Positions 30,820 to 40,427 of a stretch of DNA of 64,000 bases are shown in pieces; the stretch's first letter is position 1, and the number at the start of each line of letters is the position of its first letter. This DNA comes from HGM11367 sp964600435 (lineage in GTDB: Bacteria; Bacillota; Clostridia; Christensenellales; UBA1242). The position numbers and the translations under genes were made by a program. Below the pieces are notes generated by a model that saw only the letters and a list, made by a program, of their open reading frames with translations, was not told where the DNA came from and made no database searches. The DNA is taken from positions 40,568 through 104,567 of the forward strand of contig CAZRJB010000003.1 in assembly GCA_964600435.1 (NCBI GenBank), in the 5' to 3' direction.

Positions 30820-32592
30820 ATGAAAAAAATTTTTAGAATGGCAAATGCAGAATTATCAAAGATTTTTATGAGACCATCTATGTTTGTTTTAACAGCAATT
30901 TTGGTTTTGGCTTTAATTTTTTCTTTCTTTTTCTTTTCGCCTGAACAAGTTAACACAAAATATACTTCTTCACAAGTAAACACAATAAACATCAACCTGG
31001 AATTTCAAGAAAAATATAAAGAATGGGAAAATGAAATTGTTTCTGAAAAAACATACATTGAAAACTATTTGGCTGATACTGAAGGCACATATGAAAAGTT
31101 TTCTAACGATTTTCATTCTTTATGCACATATTTTTCTGGTGACTTTTATGAAATAATAATTGATGTTACTGGTTCTGGCAACGACAATTATCTTTCTTCT
31201 TCTAACTATGCCAAATGCGAAACTGCTTTTAACACTTTAAAAGCAAAAACTGATAACCTTTTAATATATATGTATGACAATATAAGTGATGGAAAAATAA
31301 ACTTTGTTATAACACAAAGTTTTTATGATGAGGTGTATAGCACACTAAAAGCGTTTTATGAAAATTTGCCTAGCAGCAGTGATTTAAAATCTTTTTCTAC
31401 AGAAATGGTTAAAGATAGATATAACACTTTAAAGTCAACCTATAATCTTCAAGAATTGGATGTTAAAATTAACAAACTTGAAAAAATTGAAATTGACACA
31501 ACCAAGTTGGAAAGCTTTTTAAATGAATATTATTATAGCAATATTACAGAAAAAGATTCTGGATTTGAAACAGTTTATATTTATAAAAACAAACTTAAAA
31601 CTTTATACGATGACGTTGAAAATTATTATAACTTAAATGTGGACACAACACAAGAAGACATTGTTGCTGAATTGATTGAAAGAATTGCAAAATTTCGTGA
31701 CTATGTTCAAGTTTGCAAAACACTTATTTCTAACAATTTTGAACTTTTAAGAATTGGCAACAAATCTGATGATCAAATTGCCACATATGTTGGTTTTAGT
31801 GGTGTTTCTAGATATAACTTAACAAAAGAAATCACAACTTATAAATACTATTTTGAAAACGACACTTTTGGTTATGAATATTTGACCGCATTCAACTTTA
31901 ACAAAAACAGCGGAACAGAAACAAATGCCTATGACTTCTGCTTTTACTCTATGCAAATTTTATCTTTGTTTATTATTGTTTTTGTTATATATTTTGCAAC
32001 AAGTGCTTTGTGTGGCGAACAAAGTTCTGGAACACTAAAAATGACAGCAACAAGACCATTTACAAGAAACAAAATCTTTTCTGGAAAATTTTTGGCTTGC
32101 TTTAATGTTGCATTAATCTTGTTATGCGTTTCTTTAATTTCTTCACTTGCCATTGGCTTTGCTTTTTATGGATTCTCTTTCCAAAAAGTCCTTATTGTTA
32201 TGAATGCCGACACGTTGTTTATTACAAACCCAGTTGTTGTTCTGTTGATATATTTTGCAAGCATTTTGTTTGATGTAATTTTTTATATTGCACTTGCAAT
32301 TTTGATTTCTATGATATTTAAAAACACAACAATTTCAACAGGAATCACAAATGCAATTTTCTTGGTTTCTGTTGTTATGTTAGGAACAAGCACAAGCAGT
32401 TGGATAAGGTTTGTTCCATCACTCAACTTGCAACTATATAAATTCTTTACTTCATCCAACACTGGGCTTTTAAGTTTTTCAGTTGTTCCAAACACTTCAC
32501 TTATAACATGTGGATGCATGGCAGTTGTGTTTACCTTGGTTATTGACATTTTTGCTAGATTCTTATTTACACACAGAAGTATTGATAAATAG
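30820..32592 (+). CDS. ABC-2-type permease with large extracytoplasmic domain
   Basis: 590 aa. One helix near 19-39, then about 335 mostly polar residues outside the membrane, rich in Tyr, Asn and Asp with predicted helices (NKLEKIEIDTTKLESFLNEYY), then a block of about six helices from about 385. The cytoplasmic stretch EQSSGTLKMTATRPFTRNKIFSGK matches the coupling region of ABC-2 exporters. The substrate is unknown. Runs with the ATPase as one export unit and ends at a terminator. Confidence 0.88.
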   Translation: MKKIFRMANAELSKIFMRPSMFVLTAILVLALIFSFFFFSPEQVNTKYTSSQVNTININLEFQEKYKEWENEIVSEKTYIENYLADTEGTYEKFSNDFHSLCTYFSGDFYEIIIDVTGSGNDNYLSSSNYAKCETAFNTLKAKTDNLLIYMYDNISDGKINFVITQSFYDEVYSTLKAFYENLPSSSDLKSFSTEMVKDRYNTLKSTYNLQELDVKINKLEKIEIDTTKLESFLNEYYYSNITEKDSGFETVYIYKNKLKTLYDDVENYYNLNVDTTQEDIVAELIERIAKFRDYVQVCKTLISNNFELLRIGNKSDDQIATYVGFSGVSRYNLTKEITTYKYYFENDTFGYEYLTAFNFNKNSGTETNAYDFCFYSMQILSLFIIVFVIYFATSALCGEQSSGTLKMTATRPFTRNKIFSGKFLACFNVALILLCVSLISSLAIGFAFYGFSFQKVLIVMNADTLFITNPVVVLLIYFASILFDVIFYIALAILISMIFKNTTISTGITNAIFLVSVVMLGTSTSSWIRFVPSLNLQLYKFFTSSNTGLLSFSVVPNTSLITCGCMAVVFTLVIDIFARFLFTHRSIDK

Positions 32593-32615
32593 ATTTGCTT
32601 TGCAATTTGATATTT

Positions 32616-32649
32616 TCTCTCAGAGGTTTAAGCCACTGAGAGATTTTTT
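32616..32649 (+). terminator. Terminator after the ABC operon
   Basis: TCTCTCAG, 12 nt, CTGAGAGA, then TTTTTT. Confidence 0.85.
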
Positions 32650-33259
32650 ACACTTTTTTGTTTTTGTTTAAGTATTCAACCAAAAGATTCTTATTTTTAT
32701 ATGCATAATCAACACAAGATTGGTGGTCTGGGTCTACCTTTTTTGTTCCATGAGTTTTGCTCATTAAAAAGTGTATGCAAGTGTGCCCGCCCTCCCCTGT
32801 TTGCAAAATATCAAAGCCATGTGGCATTCCATTTGTTGAACCTGCATAAAATTTGCCGTCAATCTCAACCCAAACTGGACGTCTTGCCCAACTCCAAGCA
32901 CCACCATATATTTTTTTAAAAGTTTCCAAATTGGCTTTATCAATCACTTGCACATCTGCATGATTATATCCTCCCAAGCGTTGAACATAATATTCTTGCA
33001 TTGCATATACGTCAATCACCCTGATTGTAACATATTTTGTAAAGTATGTGTTCATATAATCAAACCAATTTAAATTTAAAACAGGCACATCTTTTTTGTT
33101 AAGAGAAACAACAGGTTCTTCTTCGTTAACGTCGTTTATTTCCTTTTGTTCTGCATTTGACAACAAATATGAATTGCTTGTTGGCAAAGGAACAGCAAAA
33201 GATAGTGTTAAACTAAAAATTAGGCAAGTAAAAAAAATTGCAAAGCGATTTATTCTCAT
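32648..33259 (-). CDS. Secreted protein with conserved HADV..GMPHG..DPxHQ module
   Basis: 203 aa with a clear signal peptide (RINRFAIFFTCLIFSLTLSFA, cleavage near residue 22) and a short Glu-rich linker. The globular part contains GYNHADV, GAWSWARRPVWVEIDGKFYAGSTNGMPHGFD, GHTCIHFLMSKTHG and DPDHQ. I recall this module in uncharacterised clostridial extracellular proteins; its His, Asp and Cys residues suggest a hydrolase or metal site, but the activity is unknown. No membrane anchor or sorting signal. Single gene, convergent with the ABC operon. Confidence 0.72.
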   Translation of the reverse strand: MRINRFAIFFTCLIFSLTLSFAVPLPTSNSYLLSNAEQKEINDVNEEEPVVSLNKKDVPVLNLNWFDYMNTYFTKYVTIRVIDVYAMQEYYVQRLGGYNHADVQVIDKANLETFKKIYGGAWSWARRPVWVEIDGKFYAGSTNGMPHGFDILQTGEGGHTCIHFLMSKTHGTKKVDPDHQSCVDYAYKNKNLLVEYLNKNKKV

Positions 33260-33296
33260 GAATATATGCTATGCAATAATATTTTTTTTAACAAAT

Positions 33297-34709
33297 TTAC
33301 TTAAATAGTTGACGTTTTTTTTCAATCATTTCGTCAATTCTTGAAATATAATCAGTAGCAAATTTGACATTTGCTTGTCTTTCTATTCTGTTCTCCAAAA
33401 AGTATATTCTTTTGGAAATTGCATTTGCCCCACAAGCCAAAATTGATGCTGTTTCTTCCATGCTATCTATGTTAAAAATACACATTTTTTCTCTAAAAAA
33501 GCCAACATTTTCAAGACCTGCGTTTTGATTTTTAAGTTTGTACATATAATAAGGTTTATAACCATTTGCAATCAATTCACTTTGCCCAAATTGAACCATT
33601 TTTTCTGTAACTTCATTTTCGTTTGACGTTGCATTTTCAACCAACAAACTACCCTTTTTTAATGCCAAAGTGTGAATTGTGATGTTATCTGGATACAACT
33701 CTAAAACAGTGTTTATTGTTTTTTTAAAGCCTCTAAAAGACTCCCCTGGCAAGCCTGCAATTAAATCCATATTTATTGAAAAATCGTAATCAATTGCCAA
33801 CTTATATGCTTCTAAAACATCTTTTGTTGAGTGATTTCTTCCAATTCTTTTTAATGTTGATTCAACAAAAGTTTGTGGATTGATTGAAATTCTGGTAACT
33901 CCATACTTTTTTAAAATGTCAAGTTTTTCTTTTGTTATTGTATCTGGTCTGCCACATTCAACAGTGAATTCGTTTACTCCAAATGTTAGTTCTTGAAGAA
34001 TTTGTTCAAGTTGTTCTGCAGATAAAACAGTTGGCGTTCCACCACCAACATATATTGTTTTAACAATATATGCCTTATCCACAATAATTTTTTTTGTTGC
34101 CCTTATTTCTTTGATTAATGCATCAATATAACTAGGAATAAGTTTTTCAACTGCTTTATATTCTGCTGATATAAACGAGCAATATGAACACTTGCTTGGG
34201 CAAAAAGGTATGTTAATGTATAGGTCAACCAAATTGTCATTTTTTATTATGCAAGTTTGATTTTTTATTATTCTGTCAACCAGCCTTGCTTTTTCTGGTG
34301 TAACACAAAAATCTGAAATTAATGCTTCTTTAACAAAATATTTATCAACACCACTTTCAAGCAATTCGTAACCAATTTTTGTTGGTCTGATTCCTGTTAA
34401 GCACCCCCAAGGCAAAACTCTGTTAAATTTTTTGCTAAGTAATAAATATAACTCTTTTTTAACAGCATGCTTAACATATCTTTTTTTTTCTAAATCGTTG
34501 TTATATTTTTTTATTTGAACAACATTTGAATATTGCTCCAAACCATCTTCAAAATCTATTTTGAAATTAATATCCAAATTTAATTCGTCAAGAGTCATGT
34601 TAAAATAGATGTGCGGTTTGCAATCATCCAATTCACTATTTTGAATAAATAAGTGCACAAGAGCAAAAATATCTTGTTCTAAAAAAGTTTCATTAGTTAT
34701 TATTTTCAT
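33297..34709 (-). CDS. hemZ: Radical SAM protein, HemZ/coproporphyrinogen dehydrogenase family
   Basis: 470 aa. Radical SAM core with YINIPFCPSKCSYCSF (CxxxCxxC cluster loop), SAM motif YVGGGTPT, and MDLIAGLPGE downstream; an N-terminal extension of about 165 residues is typical of HemZ. The family is often present in clostridia without a haem pathway, so the reaction is uncertain. Its start overlaps the rel stop by 4 nt, and the recJ-rel-hemZ order is a usual clostridial cluster. Confidence 0.88.
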   Translation of the reverse strand: MKIITNETFLEQDIFALVHLFIQNSELDDCKPHIYFNMTLDELNLDINFKIDFEDGLEQYSNVVQIKKYNNDLEKKRYVKHAVKKELYLLLSKKFNRVLPWGCLTGIRPTKIGYELLESGVDKYFVKEALISDFCVTPEKARLVDRIIKNQTCIIKNDNLVDLYINIPFCPSKCSYCSFISAEYKAVEKLIPSYIDALIKEIRATKKIIVDKAYIVKTIYVGGGTPTVLSAEQLEQILQELTFGVNEFTVECGRPDTITKEKLDILKKYGVTRISINPQTFVESTLKRIGRNHSTKDVLEAYKLAIDYDFSINMDLIAGLPGESFRGFKKTINTVLELYPDNITIHTLALKKGSLLVENATSNENEVTEKMVQFGQSELIANGYKPYYMYKLKNQNAGLENVGFFREKMCIFNIDSMEETASILACGANAISKRIYFLENRIERQANVKFATDYISRIDEMIEKKRQLFK

Positions 34710-36775
34710 TTTATTGTTACTTCCAAAATATCTTCTAAATTGTTTAAAGATTTTTCAATTTTTGCATAATTATCGTTGGAATTGGTTTTAATTTTTATGT
34801 TACAAATCATTTTATCTGCAACATTTTTTGTTTCAAAACCAATAATGTTATATTGCAAATTAGCCAATGTGAATGTTATTTTTGCAATTAACCCATCAGA
34901 TTGTTTTGCAATAATGTTTATGTTGCCAACCTTATAGGTAACAGTTTTGTCTGCCCACTCAGCCGAAATTAATCGCTCTTTTTCTAGATATTGAACATTG
35001 TGGCAATCGCATTTGTGAATTGTTACGCCACGTCCTCTAGAAATGTAACCAATAATGTTTTCGCCAAGAATTGGATTGCAACAGCCAGCAAACCTAACCA
35101 TTATGCCACTATCACCGTCAACAAGCACTCCATCTTTGTTTTTCTTAACAACAAGCGATGTTAAAATTTTTGGTGGCATTTTTTCATTTTCACGTTTTTC
35201 ATATTCTTGAATAAGTTTGTTAACAACTTGACTAGATGCTAAACTACCATAGCCAACAGCAGCATATAATTCGTCTTCATTATTGAATGCATATTTATAT
35301 AAAACAGATTCCATGTTTTCGCGAGTTAAAACATTTGAAATATTTTGACACTTGTTTTTTAGGGCAAGTTCAATAATCTGTTTGCCGTTTTTTATGTTAT
35401 CATCTTTTAGTTCTTTTTTAAAAAATGCATTAATTTTTTCTCGTGCCTGCGATGTTTTTACAATGTTCAACCAATCACGTGATGGACCTTTTGATGTTGG
35501 CGAGGTTATTATTTCAACAATATCATTATTTGAAAGTTTTGTGCTTATTGGAACCATTTTGTTGTTAATTTTTCCTCCAACACAAAAATTTCCAATGTCT
35601 GAGTGAATTGCATATGCAAAATCAATTAAACAAGAACCTTCAGGGAACTCCAAAACCTTGCCTTTTGGAGTTTGAACAAAAATGCGTCCAGAATATAAAT
35701 TAACTTTTAAAGTTTCTACAAACTCTTCAGAACTAAGGTTTGAAGAACTATCCATTATTTCTCTAAGCCAAGCCATTTTTTTATCTAGTTCGGTGGTTTT
35801 TGATTTTTCTTTATATATCCAGTGAGCAACATCAACACCAAATTCTGAATTTCTGTGCATTTCGTATGTTCTGATTTGAATTTCCATAGGCCTATCATTT
35901 TCTGTTATAATTGTTGTGTGAAGAGACTGATATCCATTTGGTTTTGGGTTGGCAATGTAATCTTTAAACCTACCCTGCATTGGTTTGTATATTCCATGAA
36001 TTTTACCCAAAACAGCATAACATTCTTCAACAGTGTTAACAATAACACGCATTGCAATCAAATCATATATTTTTGCAAGAGGAATGGACTTTGTTTGAAT
36101 TTTTTTATAGATACTACTAAAGTGTTTTTGCCTTGACATTATTGTTGCATTTTGCAAGTTTAGATCATTTAAAATTTGTTGCAATTTGGCTTTTGTGAGT
36201 TCAATTTGTTTTTCATTTTCACTTTTTTTGAGCAAAACATTATGCTCTAATTCGCTATAAATTTCAGGATCTAAAAATTTTAAGCAAGCATCTTCTAATT
36301 CGCTTTTCATCTTGTTAAAACCAAGACGTTCTGCCAAAGGTGCATATATGTTTCTTGTTGTTGCAAGCAATTCTTTATCTTTTGTTGACAACGGAAAAGA
36401 ACAATGAACAACATCATAGTTAACAAGGCACAGTTTGATTATTATCACCCTGATATCTTTGCACATTGCAATAAATTGCTTGCGCAAAATCTCCGCTTCT
36501 TCTGGTTTGCCATAATCAATTTTGTTGTTTTTTAAAACACTTAAGCTTTGCACGATTGTGTTTATGTCGGTGTCGTCAATTTCTATGTTTATGTTATGTT
36601 CAACAATCAAATAAGCACAAATTGAATTAAAATCTAATTTATTTGAAATTAAATTATCAATTAAAACCCCATCTTTTTCTGTTAAATTTATGGAGTTTAA
36701 AATTGTTGTTAATAAATTAATATTTTTTTCATTTAATTTATAAGAATTTAATATTATATTTTTTATTTTATTCAT
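34706..36775 (-). CDS. rel: (p)ppGpp synthetase, long Rel-type, with degenerate hydrolase domain
   Basis: 689 aa. The N-terminal part aligns with the Rel HD domain from the LRKQFIAMCKDIRV segment on, but HDxxED-type residues are missing: ICAYLIVEHN stands where the LLHDVVEDT motif should be and CLVNYDVVH where RLHN should be. The synthetase is intact: YDLIAMRV, GRFKDYIANPKPNGYQSLHT (269-287, RxKD type) and EIQIRT. TGS domain near 360-420, zinc-finger-like AGCCNPILGE..HKCDCHN and a C-terminal ACT domain follow. Expected to make ppGpp in starvation but not to degrade it. Confidence 0.92.
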   Translation of the reverse strand: MNKIKNIILNSYKLNEKNINLLTTILNSINLTEKDGVLIDNLISNKLDFNSICAYLIVEHNINIEIDDTDINTIVQSLSVLKNNKIDYGKPEEAEILRKQFIAMCKDIRVIIIKLCLVNYDVVHCSFPLSTKDKELLATTRNIYAPLAERLGFNKMKSELEDACLKFLDPEIYSELEHNVLLKKSENEKQIELTKAKLQQILNDLNLQNATIMSRQKHFSSIYKKIQTKSIPLAKIYDLIAMRVIVNTVEECYAVLGKIHGIYKPMQGRFKDYIANPKPNGYQSLHTTIITENDRPMEIQIRTYEMHRNSEFGVDVAHWIYKEKSKTTELDKKMAWLREIMDSSSNLSSEEFVETLKVNLYSGRIFVQTPKGKVLEFPEGSCLIDFAYAIHSDIGNFCVGGKINNKMVPISTKLSNNDIVEIITSPTSKGPSRDWLNIVKTSQAREKINAFFKKELKDDNIKNGKQIIELALKNKCQNISNVLTRENMESVLYKYAFNNEDELYAAVGYGSLASSQVVNKLIQEYEKRENEKMPPKILTSLVVKKNKDGVLVDGDSGIMVRFAGCCNPILGENIIGYISRGRGVTIHKCDCHNVQYLEKERLISAEWADKTVTYKVGNINIIAKQSDGLIAKITFTLANLQYNIIGFETKNVADKMICNIKIKTNSNDNYAKIEKSLNNLEDILEVTIK

Positions 36776-36776
36776 T

Positions 36777-39161
36777 TTAATTTCCTATTGTTTTTTTAAT
36801 TAAATTTAAAGAATTATATATGCTTGACTTGTTTAAATTAGTTTTAATTTTTATGTTAACACTATAAACAAAAGCGGATGTTGAATTGTTTTCTTGAATT
36901 ATTTCTAATTGTTTAAAAACATAAAAAGGAACAATGAAATTGTTAAAGTTTAATTTCATTTTTTTATCTTTAACAATTGCAGTATAAACACTTAAAAGGC
37001 TTACGAATTCAATGTTTTGATAATTTAAAAGTTGTTTATATATATTGGCAAAATGCTTTCTATCTAAATATAAATTTTCAACCAAACATTTTGAATATTT
37101 TAAATTGTCGGTGATATAAACCTTTGCACTTGATTCTTCATTTATTTTTGCAATATATGATAAATCTAAAACATTATCCAAAAAAACAATTTTTGAATAT
37201 TTTTTTGCAAAAGTTATATCTACCGGTGCCAAAATAACAGAGTTAAAACCAGCAGAACAAGCATCTACAATGTCTACAGAATAGATGTTTGAAAGGTCAA
37301 ATTTATTTATAAACCAATTGTATGCTTTTACTGTGTTTGCTACAAACAAAGTTCCAAAAACACTTTTTGAGCAATCTAGCACAAAATTTATAAGTTCTTC
37401 TTGTTTATAAACTTCAAAAACTGGCTCGTTTTTTGAAATGTTTTGCAACTGATTAACACAATAACACTCTAAATATTTGGTTGCAGAAGGTTTTAAAGAA
37501 TAGTTAAAATCAAATTCTTTAACAATACCCTTATAATATTTACCTTTTAAGTTTTGGAATTCAAAAATAAACTTAAAACCTTCACCAAAGTTAAGTTTGC
37601 TAGATTCTTTTATATAATTAAAAAATATCAAACTTAAGTTTTTGCCAATTATGATGTTTGCGTGCCCACTAGATTTTGACAAGGGTTGAATGTTAATTTT
37701 ATCAGTTTCAATTAAAAACCTTGGTTTTGAATTTTCTGCACCGCATGGTTCCAAAACTTTTAAATCTTCCACCAATTTTGTATTTATCTCTCCAAGTGTT
37801 ATTTCAGAATCGTAATATTCAATTGGCTCAAATGCTTTTGGGCTGATGTGTTCTACAATATAAGAATTTACACGTTTAACAAACTGGTCAAAATTTTCGA
37901 GTTTTAATGTTAAACCAGCCGCCATTGTATGCCCGCCATAAACTTCAAGAATGTCTGAAACGTTTGTTAAAATGTTGTGAATGTTTATATCATTCAAACT
38001 TCTTGCCGAACCATGCAACATATTCCCTTCTTTGGTAAACAAAAAAACAGGTCTGTTATATTCTTCCAAAAGTTTTGAGCTTTCAATACCCAAAATGCCA
38101 TGGTCCCAACTTTCGTTCCAAAGAATTATTGCCGACATTTTTGTAATGTCTGTTTTGTTTAGAATTTTTTTGCAATCTTCATAAACAATGTTTCCAAGTT
38201 TTTGCCTTTTTGTGTTGTGTTCCAATATTTTATCAATCTGCATTTTTATGTTTACTGGATTGGTTTCAAAATATAGTTTTAAAGAATCTTCAGCATCACC
38301 CATTCTGCCACTAGCATTAAGTTTTGGTGCAATTTTGAACGCTATATCACTTGAATCTGGTTTTGTGTAAGACACTTTGTTTTCTGAAAACATTTGCTTT
38401 AAACCAGCAGGTAACAAATCCATATTGCTAAAACCAAGTCTGATTAATGCTCTGTTCTCATCAACAAGCGGAACAATATCTGCAATGGTGGCAATTGCAA
38501 CAATAGGAAGGAATTCTTTACAGTTTTCCGCCCCTAGCAATGCTTCTGCCAACTTATATGCAACACCAGTGCCACACAACCCTCTAAAAGAATAGTCTTG
38601 GTCTTCAAATTTTGTGTTGATTATTGTTGTTTGTGGTAAAACATCGCCTATTTCGTGGTGGTCGGTTATAACAATGCTTATCCCTAACGATTTTGCATAT
38701 TCAACTTCCTTTACTGCAGTTATTCCGCAATCCACCGTTATTATTAAATTAGGTTTGAATATATTGTTAATTTTATCTATTACTTCAATTGACAAACCAT
38801 AGCCATCAACATATCTATTTGGCAAAAAATGTTCGGCGGACACTCCTAATTTTTTTAATGCTTTAACCATTATTGCTGTTGCACTTATGCCATCAACATC
38901 GTAGTCACCAAAAACCAAAATTTTTTGTTTGCTATTTATTGCGTTTGTTATTGTGGCAACTGCTTCGGACATTCCTTTCATTTTAAAAGGCGACTGGAGT
39001 TCTGTTTTTTCAGGCCACAAAAAATCTGAAATTTTTTGTTCAGTATCAAAACCTCTACTCATTATTATTTTAATGACTTTTTCACTAAGCCCAAATTTTT
39101 TAGAAAATTCTAGGACATCGCTATTTGCAATTCCTCTATCAAAATATTTTATAAATTTCAT
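36777..39161 (-). CDS. recJ: Single-strand-specific exonuclease RecJ
   Basis: 5'-3' exonuclease for recombination and mismatch repair. 794 aa. DHH domain motifs: LVFGDYDVDGISATAIMV, ITVDCGIT, ITDHHE and GTGVAYKLA. The DHHA1 part has NASGRMGDAEDSLKL and ending VYGGHTMAAGLTL. A long, poorly conserved C-terminal domain (about 230 residues) follows. Upstream of rel by 1 nt. No apt gene stands between them, unlike many relatives. No clear RBS near the ATG. Confidence 0.94.
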   Translation of the reverse strand: MKFIKYFDRGIANSDVLEFSKKFGLSEKVIKIIMSRGFDTEQKISDFLWPEKTELQSPFKMKGMSEAVATITNAINSKQKILVFGDYDVDGISATAIMVKALKKLGVSAEHFLPNRYVDGYGLSIEVIDKINNIFKPNLIITVDCGITAVKEVEYAKSLGISIVITDHHEIGDVLPQTTIINTKFEDQDYSFRGLCGTGVAYKLAEALLGAENCKEFLPIVAIATIADIVPLVDENRALIRLGFSNMDLLPAGLKQMFSENKVSYTKPDSSDIAFKIAPKLNASGRMGDAEDSLKLYFETNPVNIKMQIDKILEHNTKRQKLGNIVYEDCKKILNKTDITKMSAIILWNESWDHGILGIESSKLLEEYNRPVFLFTKEGNMLHGSARSLNDINIHNILTNVSDILEVYGGHTMAAGLTLKLENFDQFVKRVNSYIVEHISPKAFEPIEYYDSEITLGEINTKLVEDLKVLEPCGAENSKPRFLIETDKINIQPLSKSSGHANIIIGKNLSLIFFNYIKESSKLNFGEGFKFIFEFQNLKGKYYKGIVKEFDFNYSLKPSATKYLECYCVNQLQNISKNEPVFEVYKQEELINFVLDCSKSVFGTLFVANTVKAYNWFINKFDLSNIYSVDIVDACSAGFNSVILAPVDITFAKKYSKIVFLDNVLDLSYIAKINEESSAKVYITDNLKYSKCLVENLYLDRKHFANIYKQLLNYQNIEFVSLLSVYTAIVKDKKMKLNFNNFIVPFYVFKQLEIIQENNSTSAFVYSVNIKIKTNLNKSSIYNSLNLIKKTIGN

Positions 39162-39180
39162 AATTCTGTTTACATGTTAT

Positions 39181-39194
39181 GATATTTAAATATC
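39181..39194. other. 14-bp palindrome in the recJ leader
   Basis: GATATTTAAATATC is a perfect palindrome about 20 nt upstream of the recJ ATG. It may be a binding site or a chance AT-rich palindrome. Confidence 0.3.
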
Positions 39195-39215
39195 AAACAA
39201 TATCCTTATAGATTT

Positions 39216-39245
39216 ATTATATTACATTTTTAACAATCAAAGCAA
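39216..39245 (-). promoter_or_regulatory. Promoter for recJ-rel-hemZ
   Basis: Minus strand TTGCTT (39240-39245), 18 bp, TATAAT (39216-39221). Confidence 0.5.
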
Positions 39246-39313
39246 ACTATTTAAAGAACAAAAGCAAACATTTTATTATGAATATTATTTTTTATCAAAA
39301 TAATATATGAAAA

Positions 39314-39352
39314 CAAAAAAAGCAAAACTTCAAATTAAGAAATTTTGCTTTT
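39314..39352 (-). terminator. Terminator after secF
   Basis: Minus strand AAAAGCAAAA with TTTTGCTTTT, then TTTG and more T. Confidence 0.75.
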
Positions 39353-39365
39353 AGATTTGTTGTTT

Positions 39366-40427
39366 TTAGTTTGACACAAGATTATCTAAGTCAGTTTCTT
39401 CCAACACTTTTTCGTCTAGTGAAGAAGTTTGTGTTGAGTCAGTTTTTTGAGGTTTTGACTTTTTGATTTTTCTAACAAAAGTTCTTGCAAAAAGCCCCGG
39501 AAGAAGCAAAACATTTGTGTATAAAACACAAGCGATTGCAGTAAAAACTGCCAAAGAAACAAACAAAACTGAATTACAAACATTAAATAACCCCAAAACT
39601 ATTGAACCAACTGCAATTACAGAAGCAATGATTGTTTGCTGTTTTAATGTTTGTTTTGTTGTGTCGTCTGCCAAAACAAAGTTGTTTTGTCTATCATATT
39701 TTTCAGTTGTTTTTAAAAGATTTCTTGCCTTTCTGACAAAAATAAACGAATATAGCAAAGATGCAATTGTTACAAATGGAACAATAATTATGCTTGCATA
39801 TGTTATTTGCACACGGGCAATCATTACAATAGCAAGTGCAAATATGTTGTTAAACACAGCAGAAACAAAAGAAATAACACTAGCATTCAACCCCATTCTA
39901 AAGAAAATGTATATACAAACCAACAAAGCACAAACAATTGTTGCGAGTGCCGTGGTAACAAAAACTCGATTATCTACACTGCTACCAAATTCGGAAACAA
40001 TGATATAGTTTCCGTTATCTAAATCATCTAAAGAAAGTGATGGATAAAACTCTGTTTTTAAATCTGATTTAACATCTTGCAAAATTTCTTCAGAAATTTG
40101 ATTTGAGTATGACATTTTTACAACAAGAGTATATTCTTGCATATTGTTTATTTCAACAGAATAAACTTGCCCATATAAGCCATTGCCTTCTAAAACAGAA
40201 TCTAGTCTGTTTTTAAATTGGTTATATGCATCATTTTCATAAAGGTTTGTTTCTGTGCCTGCAACAACAGAAACTAAAACACCACCAGAGAAATCAATTC
40301 CTTTGTTAAAGCCCAAAGTTAAACCAAACACAACAGCCAAAACAACAGCAACAATTGGAGCGATTAAAGCCATAAAGAAATTTTTAGAAAACTTATAATT
40401 GTTTGAAAATTTAGATTTTGTTTTCAT
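39366..40427 (-). CDS. secF: Protein translocase subunit SecF, divergent
   Basis: 353 aa, six membrane helices. N-terminal FNKGIDFSGGVLVSV is the SecF signature DF.GG, and a P4-like outer domain follows. In TM4 the conserved GYS.NDT.VVFDRIRE reads TIASLLYSFIFVRKARN, without the acidic residue, and the NQTLSRT segment reads KQTLKQQT, without Arg. The membrane scaffold is kept while the residues of the proton relay are missing. C-terminal Lys/Asp/Thr-rich tail. Overlaps secD by 17 nt. Confidence 0.88.
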   Translation of the reverse strand: MKTKSKFSNNYKFSKNFFMALIAPIVAVVLAVVFGLTLGFNKGIDFSGGVLVSVVAGTETNLYENDAYNQFKNRLDSVLEGNGLYGQVYSVEINNMQEYTLVVKMSYSNQISEEILQDVKSDLKTEFYPSLSLDDLDNGNYIIVSEFGSSVDNRVFVTTALATIVCALLVCIYIFFRMGLNASVISFVSAVFNNIFALAIVMIARVQITYASIIIVPFVTIASLLYSFIFVRKARNLLKTTEKYDRQNNFVLADDTTKQTLKQQTIIASVIAVGSIVLGLFNVCNSVLFVSLAVFTAIACVLYTNVLLLPGLFARTFVRKIKKSKPQKTDSTQTSSLDEKVLEETDLDNLVSN

